From positions 737,586 through 801,585 of the forward strand of contig WUUP01000001.1 in the NCBI GenBank assembly GCA_009833045.1: a stretch of 64,000 bases of DNA, read 5' to 3'. Source of the stretch: Saprospirales bacterium GYS_P2D. GTDB taxonomy: Bacteria; Bacteroidota; Bacteroidia; Chitinophagales; Saprospiraceae. How positions within the stretch are numbered: the first letter of the stretch is position 1; every line of letters begins with the position of its first letter. Below the pieces are notes generated by a model. That model was not told the DNA's origin. It did no database searches and saw only the letters and a list, made by a program, of their open reading frames with translations. Positions 1 to 9,883 of the stretch are shown here, in pieces. The position numbers and the translations under genes are program-made.

Positions 1-3000
1 GATCGGCTTTCCCTTTAGCCACTCCTGAGGCGATGATACCTACACCAGCCTTAGATACCAGCTTGACGCTGATACGGGCTTTTCTATTCGCATTTTTCAG
101 ATCATAGATCAGCTGCGCTAAATCCTCTATCGAGTAGATATCGTGATGCGGTGGGGGTGATATTAGTCCTACCCCAGGTGTACTGTGTCTCACACTGGCG
201 ATCCACTTGTCCACTTTATGCCCCGGCAGCTGACCACCCTCTCCCGGCTTAGCACCTTGGGCCATCTTGATCTGGATCTCATCCGAGTTCGTCAGATAGT
301 TAATCGTCACACCAAATCGTCCTGAGGCCACCTGCTTGATCGCACTGCGCTCCCAGTCTCCGTTGGGTAGTTTTTTAAATCTACTTTCATCCTCACCTCC
401 TTCACCACTATTCGACTTACCACCGATTCTATTCATGGCTTTCGCCAATGTAGAATGTGCCTCGTATGAGATCGATCCAAATGACATAGCTCCTGTAGCA
501 AATCGCTGCAAAATGCTCTCCACTGACTCAACTTCCTCTATCGGTACTGGATTGAACTCTTTAAAGTCCAAGAGACTACGAAGTGTACAGGCTTTCTTAT
601 GCTGATCATTGATGACCTTAGCATACTTCTGGTAGCTGTTATAGTCATTAGTCTTAGTCGAGTGCTGGAGCAAGTGTACCGATGTAGGATTAAACAAGTG
701 GAACTCTCCTCGACGCTTCCACTGATAGATCCCCATATCGATGAGCTCATCTTGGAAATCATCTTCGAATGCTACTTTATGCTTGATCAGCGCCTCCTTA
801 GCGAGCATATCAAAGGTCATACCTTCGATACGTGATACTGTCCCTCTGAAGCATACATCTACTACCTCCGATGAGATACCGAGTGCCTCAAATGCCTGTG
901 CACCTCGATAAGATGCCACGGTAGAGATACCAAGCTTGCTCATGATCTTCAGGAGGCCTTTATTGACCGCCTTGATATAGATATTGATGTATTTAGTGAG
1001 ATCATACTCCCCTAACTTGCCACGTACGTGGAGATCCTTGATGGTCTCATAGCTAAGCTCGGGATAGATCGCATCTGCCCCATAGCCGATACAGGTAGCG
1101 AAATGATGGGTCTCTAAGACATCTCCTGACTTAAGTATCAGACTAACCTTCTGTCTTAGTCCTTTCGCTACAAGATAGTGGTGCAGCCCTCCTACCATGA
1201 GTAATGATGGGATCGGCACATTCGCCTCTGAGATTTGGGTATTATCCAGTATGATAAGATTAGTCCCGCCTTCTACGAGCACCTCTGCCTGATGACAGAT
1301 CTCTTGAATCTTCAGATGTAGATCGCCAGGATGATAGTCCGCTCCAAATGTACACTCTATAGATGCACAGCTATAATCCGGCAGATCGATATACTTTAGC
1401 TTGTAAAAGCTCTTTTTGTCCAATACTGGAGACTCTAAGCGTATGAATTTGACGGTATTCTCTTGATAGTTGAGCACATTATCACTGCTACCGAGCACCG
1501 TCTTGAGAGTCATATACTCTGCCTCTCTAAGGGAGTCGATAGGAGGATTAGTCACTTGAGCAAACTGCTGCCTGAAGTATGCAGAGATATGCTGTGCATA
1601 TCGTGAGAGTACCGCCAGAGGTATATCAGCACCCATAGATCCGATGGGATCTTTTTTAGCATCAAGCATTCCCTTTAGTATGAGATCTTCATCCTCGAGG
1701 GTATAGCCCTGAGCAGTCTGTCTCTTGACCAATGGGTGCTCTGATGTCTCGTCATCTGCAGACTTCGCTTGGATCTCATTGATATGTACTTTACTCTCTT
1801 CGAGCCAAGCAGCATATGGCAGACGATTACAGATTATTTTTTTGAGTTCCTCATCCCCGATCACACGTTTTTCGTCGAGATCGGCGATGAGTATTTTTCC
1901 TGGTTCGAGTCTTCCTTTTTTGATGATCTTCTCTGGCTCGATAGGGATCACTCCTGTCTCAGATGCCAGTACGAGATAGTTATCATCAGTCAGACAATAT
2001 CTGGAAGGGCGGAGACCATTACGATCGAGTGTGCCTCCGATGAGGGTCCCATCGGTAAAACACATACTCGCAGGACCGTCCCAAGGCTCCATCAGGGCCT
2101 CGTGATACTCATAAAAGTCTTTCTTGTACTTCTCCATAAACTCAGCATTTTGCCAAGCCTCTGGGATCATCATCATGAGCGCATGTGGGATGCTACGACC
2201 ATTAGCTACGAGAAATTCCAAGACATTGTCAAAAATGGAAGAATCACTATTGGTAGGATTAAAGAGTGGAAACATCTTCTGCAACTCCTCATCAGTGAAA
2301 AGATCACTCTTGATATCTTTCTCCTTGGCTCTCCACCAGTTTTTATTTCCCTCGATGGTATTGATCTCCCCATTGTGAGCGATCACTCTGAATGGTTGCG
2401 CCAGCTTCCATCTCGGCACTGTATTAGTCGAAAATCTCGAGTGGACCAAAGCCACCGCTGACTCCAATTTTCTATTTTTCAGGTCAGCATAGTATTCTCT
2501 CACCTGAGTACTACTGAGCTGTCCTTTGTATATGAGCGTCTTAGTAGATAGTGATGGCACATAAAAGTCATGCTTATACTCAGGGAATTCTTTGACCACG
2601 GCATGGGTCACCATCTTTCTGAGAATGAGCAATATGCGCTCATGTTTCTTTTGATCCATTTCTTCTTTTGGCATAAAGAAGAAATGATAGATGTCCGGCT
2701 CAGTACTTGACGATGCCTCTCCTAATATCTCACTATGTACAGGGACTTTTCTATCTCCGATCATCTCCAGTCCGAGTTCGTCCGCATAGCGACGTACTAT
2801 GTTACGTATCTCGTCAAAGCTCCTGTCTTTCGGTAAAAAGAAACATCCTACTGAATAGTCTCCTGCCGCTGGCAGTATGAATCCTAAATTTTCTGTCCTG
2901 AACAAATTGTCAGGTATATGTATCAGTACACCCGCTCCATCTCCACTCTCAGGATCACATCCACATGCTCCACGGTGCTCCATGTTTTCGAGCATAGTCA

Positions 3001-3121
3001 ATGCATCCGATACTAATTGATGAGAATATTTCTTCTCAAGATTAGCGATCATCCCTATACCGCACGCATCACTCTCGAGTTGAGGTACGTATAGGCCTTT
3101 TTCTTGACGACTATCTACCAT
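1..3121 (-). CDS. gltB: glutamate synthase large subunit, N-terminal 1040 residues (runs off the left edge)
   Basis: Large subunit of glutamate synthase (GOGAT), which transfers the amide nitrogen of glutamine to 2-oxoglutarate in the cytoplasm. I translated the minus strand from an ATG at 3121. After a short propeptide comes [10 protein letters not shown], whose Cys20 is the expected Ntn-type glutaminase nucleophile, then [17 protein letters not shown] and [10 protein letters not shown] of the class-II glutaminase domain. The last visible residues (about [21 protein letters not shown] minus its end) belong to the FMN-binding synthase domain, still in the same frame, so I see no net frameshift. 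The family is about 1500 residues, so roughly 460 C-terminal residues lie outside. No small subunit is visible here. The 236 bp upstream (3122-3357) hold no gene and no exact -7 box. Confidence 0.96.
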   Translation of the reverse strand, partial: MVDSRQEKGLYVPQLESDACGIGMIANLEKKYSHQLVSDALTMLENMEHRGACGCDPESGDGAGVLIHIPDNLFRTENLGFILPAAGDYSVGCFFLPKDRSFDEIRNIVRRYADELGLEMIGDRKVPVHSEILGEASSSTEPDIYHFFFMPKEEMDQKKHERILLILRKMVTHAVVKEFPEYKHDFYVPSLSTKTLIYKGQLSSTQVREYYADLKNRKLESAVALVHSRFSTNTVPRWKLAQPFRVIAHNGEINTIEGNKNWWRAKEKDIKSDLFTDEELQKMFPLFNPTNSDSSIFDNVLEFLVANGRSIPHALMMMIPEAWQNAEFMEKYKKDFYEYHEALMEPWDGPASMCFTDGTLIGGTLDRNGLRPSRYCLTDDNYLVLASETGVIPIEPEKIIKKGRLEPGKILIADLDEKRVIGDEELKKIICNRLPYAAWLEESKVHINEIQAKSADDETSEHPLVKRQTAQGYTLEDEDLILKGMLDAKKDPIGSMGADIPLAVLSRYAQHISAYFRQQFAQVTNPPIDSLREAEYMTLKTVLGSSDNVLNYQENTVKFIRLESPVLDKKSFYKLKYIDLPDYSCASIECTFGADYHPGDLHLKIQEICHQAEVLVEGGTNLIILDNTQISEANVPIPSLLMVGGLHHYLVAKGLRQKVSLILKSGDVLETHHFATCIGYGADAIYPELSYETIKDLHVRGKLGEYDLTKYINIYIKAVNKGLLKIMSKLGISTVASYRGAQAFEALGISSEVVDVCFRGTVSRIEGMTFDMLAKEALIKHKVAFEDDFQDELIDMGIYQWKRRGEFHLFNPTSVHLLQHSTKTNDYNSYQKYAKVINDQHKKACTLRSLLDFKEFNPVPIEEVESVESILQRFATGAMSFGSISYEAHSTLAKAMNRIGGKSNSGEGGEDESRFKKLPNGDWERSAIKQVASGRFGVTINYLTNSDEIQIKMAQGAKPGEGGQLPGHKVDKWIASVRHSTPGVGLISPPPHHDIYSIEDLAQLIYDLKNANRKARISVKLVSKAGVGIIASGVAKGKAD

Positions 3122-3357
3122 AATCTTGCAGTTATCTTCTATAAATAATGACTATTTATCAAACTGAAATTTGCTTAAAAATTCAAATTTGATTCTTTCA
3201 CGAGATCAAAAAGTCAAAATGATTCACTCTCTGTATCAACGTGCCACAAATGATAATTTCACCAGTGGAATTGGACAAAATACAGCATTTTATGAAGATT
3301 TGATAGCAGGACTATAGTCGATCTTAATTAGAATAAGTTTAGACTAACTCGCCATGA

Positions 3358-4194
3358 TCAAGCTATTACTTGCTCTGGATGTTGTGGTTTTGTCCGAGTT
3401 TTGACTTCATCAAACGTCTCATTGTACAATGGGTGTAATGTCCCCATGACTCGATCCCAAAAGGTAAAATAGAGGCCATAGCTATTGTCAAAATGTTTGT
3501 GGTGAAGATTGTGATGGATAGAGGTATTAATCCATTTGCCTAACCAGTGATTATTAAATCCCTTAGGATACCACTCATAGCCACTATGGCCATAGACATT
3601 GTACACGATCTGAAACAAGAAAAAGAATCCAAATGTGCTGAAATGCAAAGGCAGGGCAAAAGCCAGAATAGGTAATATCGCACCCTCAAAGAATCCCTCA
3701 ATCGGGTGAAATGAATAGGCCGCCCAAGGTGAGGGATTAGTAGACTTATGATGGACCAGATGAGCCGTCTTGAATATGGCCGGATGATGCATCGTCCGGT
3801 GCATCCAGTAGAAGTAAGTGTCGTGAATGAAAAACATCAATGGAAAACTCAATACGTAGTACCAGATAGGATACTCCCCGATGTCCCAGTATATCTTGCT
3901 GTATTCGGTGATAGGACTATTGAAAATCAACATGCCCATGCCTGCAAAAATGAATATGGTCATGAGAGAATAACTGACCTCTCTGATATAGTCTTTATTA
4001 TTAGGTAGCTTTCGCTGTATCTTCTTATACGCCCATTTATTCTTGAATATCACATAATAGAGCAAAAAGAATATCGTAGCCGTGATGATATATCGACTGA
4101 AGATGATCCAATAATGCATCATATATTGACCCAAGATCTCCGAATCCATAGAATTTTTAGTTTTGATTTTTACAAATTCCTTATCAGTGGTCAA
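3358..4194 (-). CDS. sterol desaturase / fatty acid hydroxylase family membrane protein
   Basis: Integral membrane di-iron oxygenase of the fatty acid hydroxylase superfamily, 278 residues. The histidine clusters that bind the di-iron centre are all present: HDTYFYWMHRTMHH near residue 124, HLVHH near 143 and HHNLHHKHF near 228. Hydrophobic segments lie near residues 28-46, 70-88 and 108-124. The family acts on sterols, carotenoids, fatty acids or sphingoid bases; the substrate cannot be told from sequence. The start at 4194 is uncertain, since a second ATG lies 15 codons in. A second, larger member of the superfamily sits at 16685-17761. The next gene upstream (Crp-like) is separated by 40 bp, so co-transcription is possible. 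Confidence 0.88.
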   Translation of the reverse strand: MTTDKEFVKIKTKNSMDSEILGQYMMHYWIIFSRYIITATIFFLLYYVIFKNKWAYKKIQRKLPNNKDYIREVSYSLMTIFIFAGMGMLIFNSPITEYSKIYWDIGEYPIWYYVLSFPLMFFIHDTYFYWMHRTMHHPAIFKTAHLVHHKSTNPSPWAAYSFHPIEGFFEGAILPILAFALPLHFSTFGFFFLFQIVYNVYGHSGYEWYPKGFNNHWLGKWINTSIHHNLHHKHFDNSYGLYFTFWDRVMGTLHPLYNETFDEVKTRTKPQHPEQVIA

Positions 4195-4234
4195 GATAGA
4201 TCAGCCACTACTGATATGCATTAACTTTTGTTAA

Positions 4235-4819
4235 TTAGTCAGATTTAATCCGATTTCGGATACGGGATAGTGATACTGCGGTGACCCCGAGATAAGTAGC
4301 GATATGTTTGAGTGGGACCTGATTAGGTAGTGCAGGCCTCTCTGCCAATAACTTGAGATATCGCTCTTCAGGCTTGAGGCTGATATACTGCTCTACTCGT
4401 TGTATTGACTGGATGAGATTTTCTTGTAAGATATGTACTCGGATGGTCTCGATGCGATCATTATAAGTGGTCAGTGTCTGAAGCTCATCATAATCAATCA
4501 TCAAAACACGGCATGGCGTCGACACCTCAATAAAGCGTGTCGTAGGGACATTCGCCAGCAGGCTATCCAGATTACCAAATATTTCAAACTGCTCTCTAAA
4601 ATCAAATGTATAGTCCACTCCATCCCTCAAGAAATATACTCGCACCAAGCCCTCTAACACAAACCCTAAAATCCTACGAGTCTCTCCCTCTCTGAGCAGC
4701 TGCTCTCCCTGAGGATACTCTCTGATCTCTGCAAATGACATCACCATAGAGATGTCCTCATCACTCAAAAATGGATATTTCGACTTTAGAAAGTCCCTGA
4801 GTGGTCTTATGAATTCCAT
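4235..4819 (-). CDS. Crp/Fnr-family transcriptional regulator
   Basis: Cytoplasmic DNA-binding regulator, 194 residues, of the short Bacteroidota Crp type. The N-terminal cyclic-nucleotide-binding-like beta barrel covers about residues 20-130 (YPQGEQLLREGETRRILGFV is the characteristic strand pair), followed by the dimer helix. The C-terminal helix-turn-helix is visible at about 165-194 (LKHIATYLGVTAVSLSRIRN). The usual phosphate-binding RxA signature of true cAMP receptors is not obvious, so the ligand is unknown. The stop codon of the SDR gene lies 2 bp upstream, so the two genes form an operon. By analogy, such regulators often control the short-chain dehydrogenase or quinone-linked gene beside them; this is inference. 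Confidence 0.9.
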   Translation of the reverse strand: MEFIRPLRDFLKSKYPFLSDEDISMVMSFAEIREYPQGEQLLREGETRRILGFVLEGLVRVYFLRDGVDYTFDFREQFEIFGNLDSLLANVPTTRFIEVSTPCRVLMIDYDELQTLTTYNDRIETIRVHILQENLIQSIQRVEQYISLKPEERYLKLLAERPALPNQVPLKHIATYLGVTAVSLSRIRNRIKSD

Positions 4820-4821
4820 GA

Positions 4822-5616
4822 TTAGAAACTTTGCTCTCGAGCTTTCTTGCGCAGTACCTTATGGTAGACACTTGGCAGAAAGTTGCGCAGTTTGATGTAG
4901 TGCACCTCTTTTCCACCTATGAATTTTTCGTTCTTGCCCTCTGCTACAGCCCTTTTTATTTCCTTGGCGCAGGTCTCTGCGGAGATTCCGTTTTCTTGAT
5001 TTTCATCCATTATACCATGAGTCTCGCCATTCTCTCCGATGGCATTGACAGATATATCCGTCTTGACATAGCCTGGATATATCATGTGTACCTCTACGCC
5101 ATGATCACCTACTTCTGCCCTCACTGCGTCATAGTAGCCGACCAGCGCATGCTTAGTAGCGGCATATGTAGAGCGATAGGCTGTAGAGAGCTTGCCTGCG
5201 AGACTACTGATCACTACTATATGGCCAGATCCTTGAGCGATCATATCAGGCAGCACCGCCTTGGTCAGTGCTATATTCCCAAAAAAATTCAGATCAAAAA
5301 GGGCTTTATCTACTTCGATATCTGTCTCTAATGCTCTGCCTCGCTGTGAGCGCCCGGCATTATTTACTAATATATCTATAGTCCCAACTTGACTCTTGAC
5401 TGCTGCATAGTGCTCTGGAATAGTCTGATATTCGGACACATCCATAGGATAGATGATCGCTTGGTCTGGATATGGAAGGGATTCTCGGACAGCTTTCAGC
5501 TTTACTTGATTTCTCGAGGAGAGTACGAGCATGTGCTGCCCATCAGAATATTGCTGAGCGACTGCTGCTCCGATACCTGATGAGGCACCAGTGATCCACA
5601 CGACTTTTTGATCCAT
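4822..5616 (-). CDS. SDR family oxidoreductase
   Basis: Classical short-chain dehydrogenase/reductase, 264 residues. The Rossmann nucleotide-binding motif TGASSGIG is at residues 9-16, the structural NNAG motif near 87-90, the catalytic Ser in VVISSLAG near 138, and the catalytic YAATK near 151-155. The basic residue after strand beta-2 (SSRNQVKLK) favours NADP(H) over NAD(H). The overall layout resembles DHRS7-like members of the family, for which substrates vary. It is the first gene of a two-gene operon with the Crp-like regulator (2 bp spacing). The 52-bp gap to the histidine kinase downstream of its promoter holds no exact -7 box. Confidence 0.9.
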   Translation of the reverse strand: MDQKVVWITGASSGIGAAVAQQYSDGQHMLVLSSRNQVKLKAVRESLPYPDQAIIYPMDVSEYQTIPEHYAAVKSQVGTIDILVNNAGRSQRGRALETDIEVDKALFDLNFFGNIALTKAVLPDMIAQGSGHIVVISSLAGKLSTAYRSTYAATKHALVGYYDAVRAEVGDHGVEVHMIYPGYVKTDISVNAIGENGETHGIMDENQENGISAETCAKEIKRAVAEGKNEKFIGGKEVHYIKLRNFLPSVYHKVLRKKAREQSF

Positions 5617-5668
5617 AGGGATGTGCTATTTTGTGTGGTCAAATTAGTAAAAATGCTATCAAATAACC

Positions 5669-7726
5669 TTAGAGAGCCTTAGATATCGTAAAATGAAAAG
5701 AAGCTCCGCCAAGTGGAGAATCCTCTATCCAAATATTACCATTGTGCTTTTCGATGATCTTATTGATGAGGGCCAGCCCCATACCAGTGCCTGTGTATTC
5801 TGACTTAGGATTAAGCTGTTTAAATGGTTCGAATACCTTTTCTCGGTACTCTGGTGCGATACCTATGCCATTATCCGATATGACAAACTCTAAGCGATCA
5901 TTATGATCAATATAATCGATATTGATATGAGGCTCTTTATCCTTCTCGACGAATTTCATGCCATTAGACAGAAGATTTTGAAAGACTTGACGGAGCTTAC
6001 TTCGATCTCCTCTGAATGAGCTCTCGGGCAATTCTTCGATCTCGACTCTTGCCTTCGTCTCCAGTAGTTGATGATTCATATTTCGGAATACTACATCCAG
6101 TTCATCCTTGATATCTACTTCCTCGATATTCAGATCCAAGGCGTTGACTTTAGAGTAGCTCAAGAGATCTTCGACTAAGCTATACATATCCTTGGAGGCC
6201 GTCTCGATCATATCCATATACATCTGCTCACTCTTATCCATCCGATCATAGGCTTTCTTTTTGAGTAGCGTGATGAAGCTACCGACTGTACGGACGGGAG
6301 ATTTCAGATCATGAGATGCTATATGAGCGAACTGCTTGAGTTGTATATTGGACTCGATGTATTTTTCGAGTACTTCATTCTTACTATCCAGAGTTTCCTT
6401 TGCTTCCTTGAGTCGTTCATTAGTCTTTACTAACTCTCGATTAGTTTCAGCTCTTTTCTTTATCAGGTAGCCCGCCACGAGTACGAATAGCGCAAACATG
6501 GCTGTAGCGAGAGTAAGTAGCCTAAGAATTCTGCGGTTGAGTCTTTCTTTTTCCTTGAGGGACTCCAGCTCTTTTTCTATAGCTATATTGTTGTACTTCG
6601 CCTCGAGCTCATCGAGCATGACAGCATTTCGAGATTCAGCCTCTTTCTCCGATAGAGATACATAGAGGACATGCATATCATGAGCCTTGTCATACTGACC
6701 AGATTCATGATAAGCCTGCTGTAGATGGTTGACTAATGTGATTCGATCTGAGTAATTATTAGCGATGACAGTGCAGTCGTAGGCGTCTTTACCGATAGTG
6801 ATAGCATCCTGCCAGTCACCTTGATCTATCGCAATACTGGTCAACCTGAGTTGCGCTCGACACCTCTCCAATGGAAAATCTCCTCCCTCACATAGCTTTA
6901 CTATTTCATTTGCATAGTATTTAGCGTTTTCCAGTTCTTTGTCTTCCTTGTAGATATCAGAGAGGACAATATAGGTCTGAAGCAGACTCTCCTTATCACC
7001 ACGACTTTTGATGAGATCGAGTGAATTTAGGACCGTTTCTTTAGCGAGATCATTTTTTCCCAACTTATACTGGACGAATGCCAAATCATCGATGTGCATG
7101 ATATTCACACCTTGATGATTGACTTCATTTGCCATTTGTCGTGATTTCTCAAAATAGTCCAAGGCTCTATCATAATACCCCATCTCTGAGTAGGTCACTC
7201 CTATGTTTGCTATGATTAGAGCTCTCTCCCATGACTTCTCCAGATGCTTCTCATGGAGCTCGAGCGCCTCAAAGAAATAGCTAATCGCCTCCTCTCTACG
7301 AAGATCTAATCGAATGGTCAATGCCATATTATTAATACAGGCGATCTCCGTGAGCACATCCCCTATTTCATGTGCTTTATTTCTGGCTGTCCTAAAATAT
7401 TTGACTATAGTATCTACGGGTGCACCTTCTTTAAACTTTACTGTTCCGATATTTTTAGTAGCGACTACCTCACCTTTAGCATAGCCTATTTCTTGGGAGA
7501 GCTTGAGTGCTTTTTCTGCGTATTCTTTATGTCGCTGTAGCGAAAATCGATTGGATTTGATACTGATGTCATTCATCAGATCTACTCGCCTGATCGGATC
7601 AGTGACGTGCTCGAGACTATCGACCATAGCATCTATAGTAGCCAGATCTACCTGAGCATGACCATCACTCTTAATCCATACGAGGATAATAATAGTGAAG
7701 AATAATATGAAATTTTGTTTCATCAT
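5669..7726 (-). CDS. TPR-containing sensor histidine kinase (copy 1 of 3)
   Basis: Membrane sensor kinase of 685 residues. Order: signal peptide or first membrane segment (about 5-22), exported TPR solenoid (about 30-370, many repeats of the Y..A....A form), single membrane helix near 405-425, short coiled coil, HisKA dimerisation domain with phospho-acceptor His near 472 in FAHIASHDLKSP, and a HATPase domain with N box (QNLLSNGMKF), G1 box (ISDNGIGI) and G2 box (GTGMGLAL). There is no HAMP, PAS or receiver domain. It is the most downstream member of a tandem trio with very similar C-terminal halves. No response regulator is encoded nearby, so its partner lies elsewhere. The stimulus is unknown; TPRs suggest a peptide or protein partner in the periplasm. 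Confidence 0.92.
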   Translation of the reverse strand: MMKQNFILFFTIIILVWIKSDGHAQVDLATIDAMVDSLEHVTDPIRRVDLMNDISIKSNRFSLQRHKEYAEKALKLSQEIGYAKGEVVATKNIGTVKFKEGAPVDTIVKYFRTARNKAHEIGDVLTEIACINNMALTIRLDLRREEAISYFFEALELHEKHLEKSWERALIIANIGVTYSEMGYYDRALDYFEKSRQMANEVNHQGVNIMHIDDLAFVQYKLGKNDLAKETVLNSLDLIKSRGDKESLLQTYIVLSDIYKEDKELENAKYYANEIVKLCEGGDFPLERCRAQLRLTSIAIDQGDWQDAITIGKDAYDCTVIANNYSDRITLVNHLQQAYHESGQYDKAHDMHVLYVSLSEKEAESRNAVMLDELEAKYNNIAIEKELESLKEKERLNRRILRLLTLATAMFALFVLVAGYLIKKRAETNRELVKTNERLKEAKETLDSKNEVLEKYIESNIQLKQFAHIASHDLKSPVRTVGSFITLLKKKAYDRMDKSEQMYMDMIETASKDMYSLVEDLLSYSKVNALDLNIEEVDIKDELDVVFRNMNHQLLETKARVEIEELPESSFRGDRSKLRQVFQNLLSNGMKFVEKDKEPHINIDYIDHNDRLEFVISDNGIGIAPEYREKVFEPFKQLNPKSEYTGTGMGLALINKIIEKHNGNIWIEDSPLGGASFHFTISKAL

Positions 7727-7785
7727 TTGCTTAGCGCATACAGAAGAAGGACACAGTAAGTATAGCTATCACCTCAGTATCCACA

Positions 7786-9825
7786 CTACAAATCCTTAGC
7801 AATGGTAAAATAAACAGAGGAACCTACATCTTTTACTGATTCAATCCATATACGGCCTTTATGCTTTTCTACGATACGCTTGCACAGGGCGAGCCCCAAT
7901 CCAGTACCGGCATATGTACCCTTTTGATTGAGCTGAGTGAAGGGCTCGAATACTTGCTGCGAATACTCTTTATCGATACCTATCCCATTATCAGATATGA
8001 CAAACTGCCACTCCGTCTCTTTATCCTCGCATCTCAGATGGATCACAGGAGTCTTCCCTTCCGGCATGAATTTGAGAGCATTTGACATAAGATTTTCGAT
8101 CACTTGCCGTAGCTTGATTCTATCAGCTCGGAGGCTATGCTTCTCGTTACATTCCAGATTTATAGTGGCCGATTTTTCTTTGATGCTATAGGTCAGATGA
8201 TTCATCACTTCCGCTATGAGTCGTTCGGCATCTACTTCTTCTATCTCGAGCTCGAGTGCATTGACCTTGGAGTAGCTCAGCAGGTCTTCTACCAATTGAT
8301 ACATATCGGTAGCCGCATTCAGAGAGAGGGTCATGTATTCTTTCTCCTTATCATTGAGTCGATCCTTAGCACTATTCATGGTCAGCCCGATGAAGCTATT
8401 GACAGTGCGCAGAGGAGACTTCAGATCATGAGATGCGATATGTGCAAACTGCTCTAACTGAATATTAGATTCTATGTATTTTTTGAGCTGCTTATTTCGC
8501 TCTTCGAGTGACTTATCTCGTTGATGTAAGACATTGTTTTGATCCTGGAGTTGAGAGGCCAGCTTGTTCTTTTTACGATAAAACAAAGTAGCTATAAAGC
8601 TAAGAGATACAGTACTGATGATCCCTGCCCAAAGCAAATTCACTAAGCGATTAGAAGATTTTTGTTTTTCTTTTAAATAGGCTACTTCCTGAGCTTTGAC
8701 TTGATTTTCATACTTGAGCTCTACCTCTTCTGTCGCCACTTCAAATCTTCGCTCAATCTCATACTGTATCAGTTCGACATACTCCCTATGTATGAGATCT
8801 TTATTCTCTTCCTCATTGAGCAGATCATATATTTCATACTGCTGCTCAAGCACATTCATTTTGATCGCACTACTTGCTTTTTGCTCTGCGCACTCCATTG
8901 ACTTTTGGCTGTATTCGAGAGCTGACTGACCCTTGTCTTGCGCCAGATATATATCTGTCAATCGATAATAAGCTCCACATCTGTATAGTGGGAAATCACT
9001 TGTTTTTAGCTCTGTCAGTATGCTATTGGCGACTGCTTCAGCCTCTTCATATCTATCTTGATCTATGAGTATATCTGACAGAGCCAACAGCGTCTGATAT
9101 AGTGTCTCAAAGTCACCTTCCTCTCTGATCTCATCTATAGAGTTCTTCAAGATATCCTCAGCCTCAGTATAGTTGCCCAGTCGATACTTCGTCATGGCGA
9201 TATCATCGACATGCATGAGATTGATATGATCCCAGCCATTTTCATTGGCCAATATTCTGGACCTTTCGTAGTACTCCAATGCTTTATCATAGTCTCCCAA
9301 TCTATAATACTGAGTCCCTACATTGGCTATGATCATAGCGGTTTTCCAAGTCGGATCCGATGTCTTAGTCTCTATATCCAACGCCTGAAGCATATACTTC
9401 AGAGCAGCATGATATAGCTCATGCTGACTTAGCGCCAGTGCCATATTGTTGAGACAGGATATCTCTATATCGACTAATCCTTTGGCCTCCGCCTCATCTA
9501 ATGCCTGACGATAATAATGTAGCACCGTATCCAGTGGGGCGCCTTTTTTCCGCTTAGCTATTCCTATATTCTTCAGTGCTGTCACCTCTCCTCGTACATA
9601 GCCTATCTGTTGCGCTAAGGTCAATGCTTCATAGGCGTATTGCTCCTCTGTATCGAGAGAGACTCGATAGTAGAGCAGGCTAAGTCTATTGAGCAGATCT
9701 ACTCGTGCACTATCGTCTGTCTCATTAGCCAGTTGGGCCTCAAGACTGTCGATGGCGACAGGACTGAGCTGCCCCATTGCGCTAATAGCATAGGATAGTA
9801 ATATTATGATTGACAGCGTTTTCAA
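7786..9825 (-). CDS. TPR-containing sensor histidine kinase (copy 2 of 3)
   Basis: Paralogue of the neighbouring kinases, 679 residues, with the same plan: signal peptide (1-19, ending SAMGQ), periplasmic TPR array to about residue 365, membrane helix near 392-415, coiled coil, HisKA with phospho-acceptor His near 466 (HIASHDLKSPLRT), and HATPase with ENLMSNALKF, ISDNGIGI and GTGLGLAL. The kinase core is almost collinear with copy 1 (208 residues after HDLKSP in both), and the beginning of the TPR part is also alike (DSARVDLLNRLS versus DPIRRVDLMNDIS). This points to tandem duplication. Gaps of about 58 bp separate it from both neighbours; a shared transcript is plausible. Confidence 0.92.
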   Translation of the reverse strand: MKTLSIIILLSYAISAMGQLSPVAIDSLEAQLANETDDSARVDLLNRLSLLYYRVSLDTEEQYAYEALTLAQQIGYVRGEVTALKNIGIAKRKKGAPLDTVLHYYRQALDEAEAKGLVDIEISCLNNMALALSQHELYHAALKYMLQALDIETKTSDPTWKTAMIIANVGTQYYRLGDYDKALEYYERSRILANENGWDHINLMHVDDIAMTKYRLGNYTEAEDILKNSIDEIREEGDFETLYQTLLALSDILIDQDRYEEAEAVANSILTELKTSDFPLYRCGAYYRLTDIYLAQDKGQSALEYSQKSMECAEQKASSAIKMNVLEQQYEIYDLLNEEENKDLIHREYVELIQYEIERRFEVATEEVELKYENQVKAQEVAYLKEKQKSSNRLVNLLWAGIISTVSLSFIATLFYRKKNKLASQLQDQNNVLHQRDKSLEERNKQLKKYIESNIQLEQFAHIASHDLKSPLRTVNSFIGLTMNSAKDRLNDKEKEYMTLSLNAATDMYQLVEDLLSYSKVNALELEIEEVDAERLIAEVMNHLTYSIKEKSATINLECNEKHSLRADRIKLRQVIENLMSNALKFMPEGKTPVIHLRCEDKETEWQFVISDNGIGIDKEYSQQVFEPFTQLNQKGTYAGTGLGLALCKRIVEKHKGRIWIESVKDVGSSVYFTIAKDL

Positions 9826-9883
9826 TTGGTTGCGTTTTATTAAAAATAAAAAAAATAAGCAGCAACATGGCGATAAATAAAAG

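Noticed and set aside
1769-2461. 230-codon open frame on the plus strand
   Set aside because: It lies wholly antisense to gltB, whose translation is clear, and its product has no recognisable domain or signal; other antisense frames in this region are of the same kind.
4831-5331. 166-codon open frame on the plus strand
   Set aside because: Antisense to the SDR gene, which has all catalytic motifs; the translation is cysteine-rich and without family resemblance.
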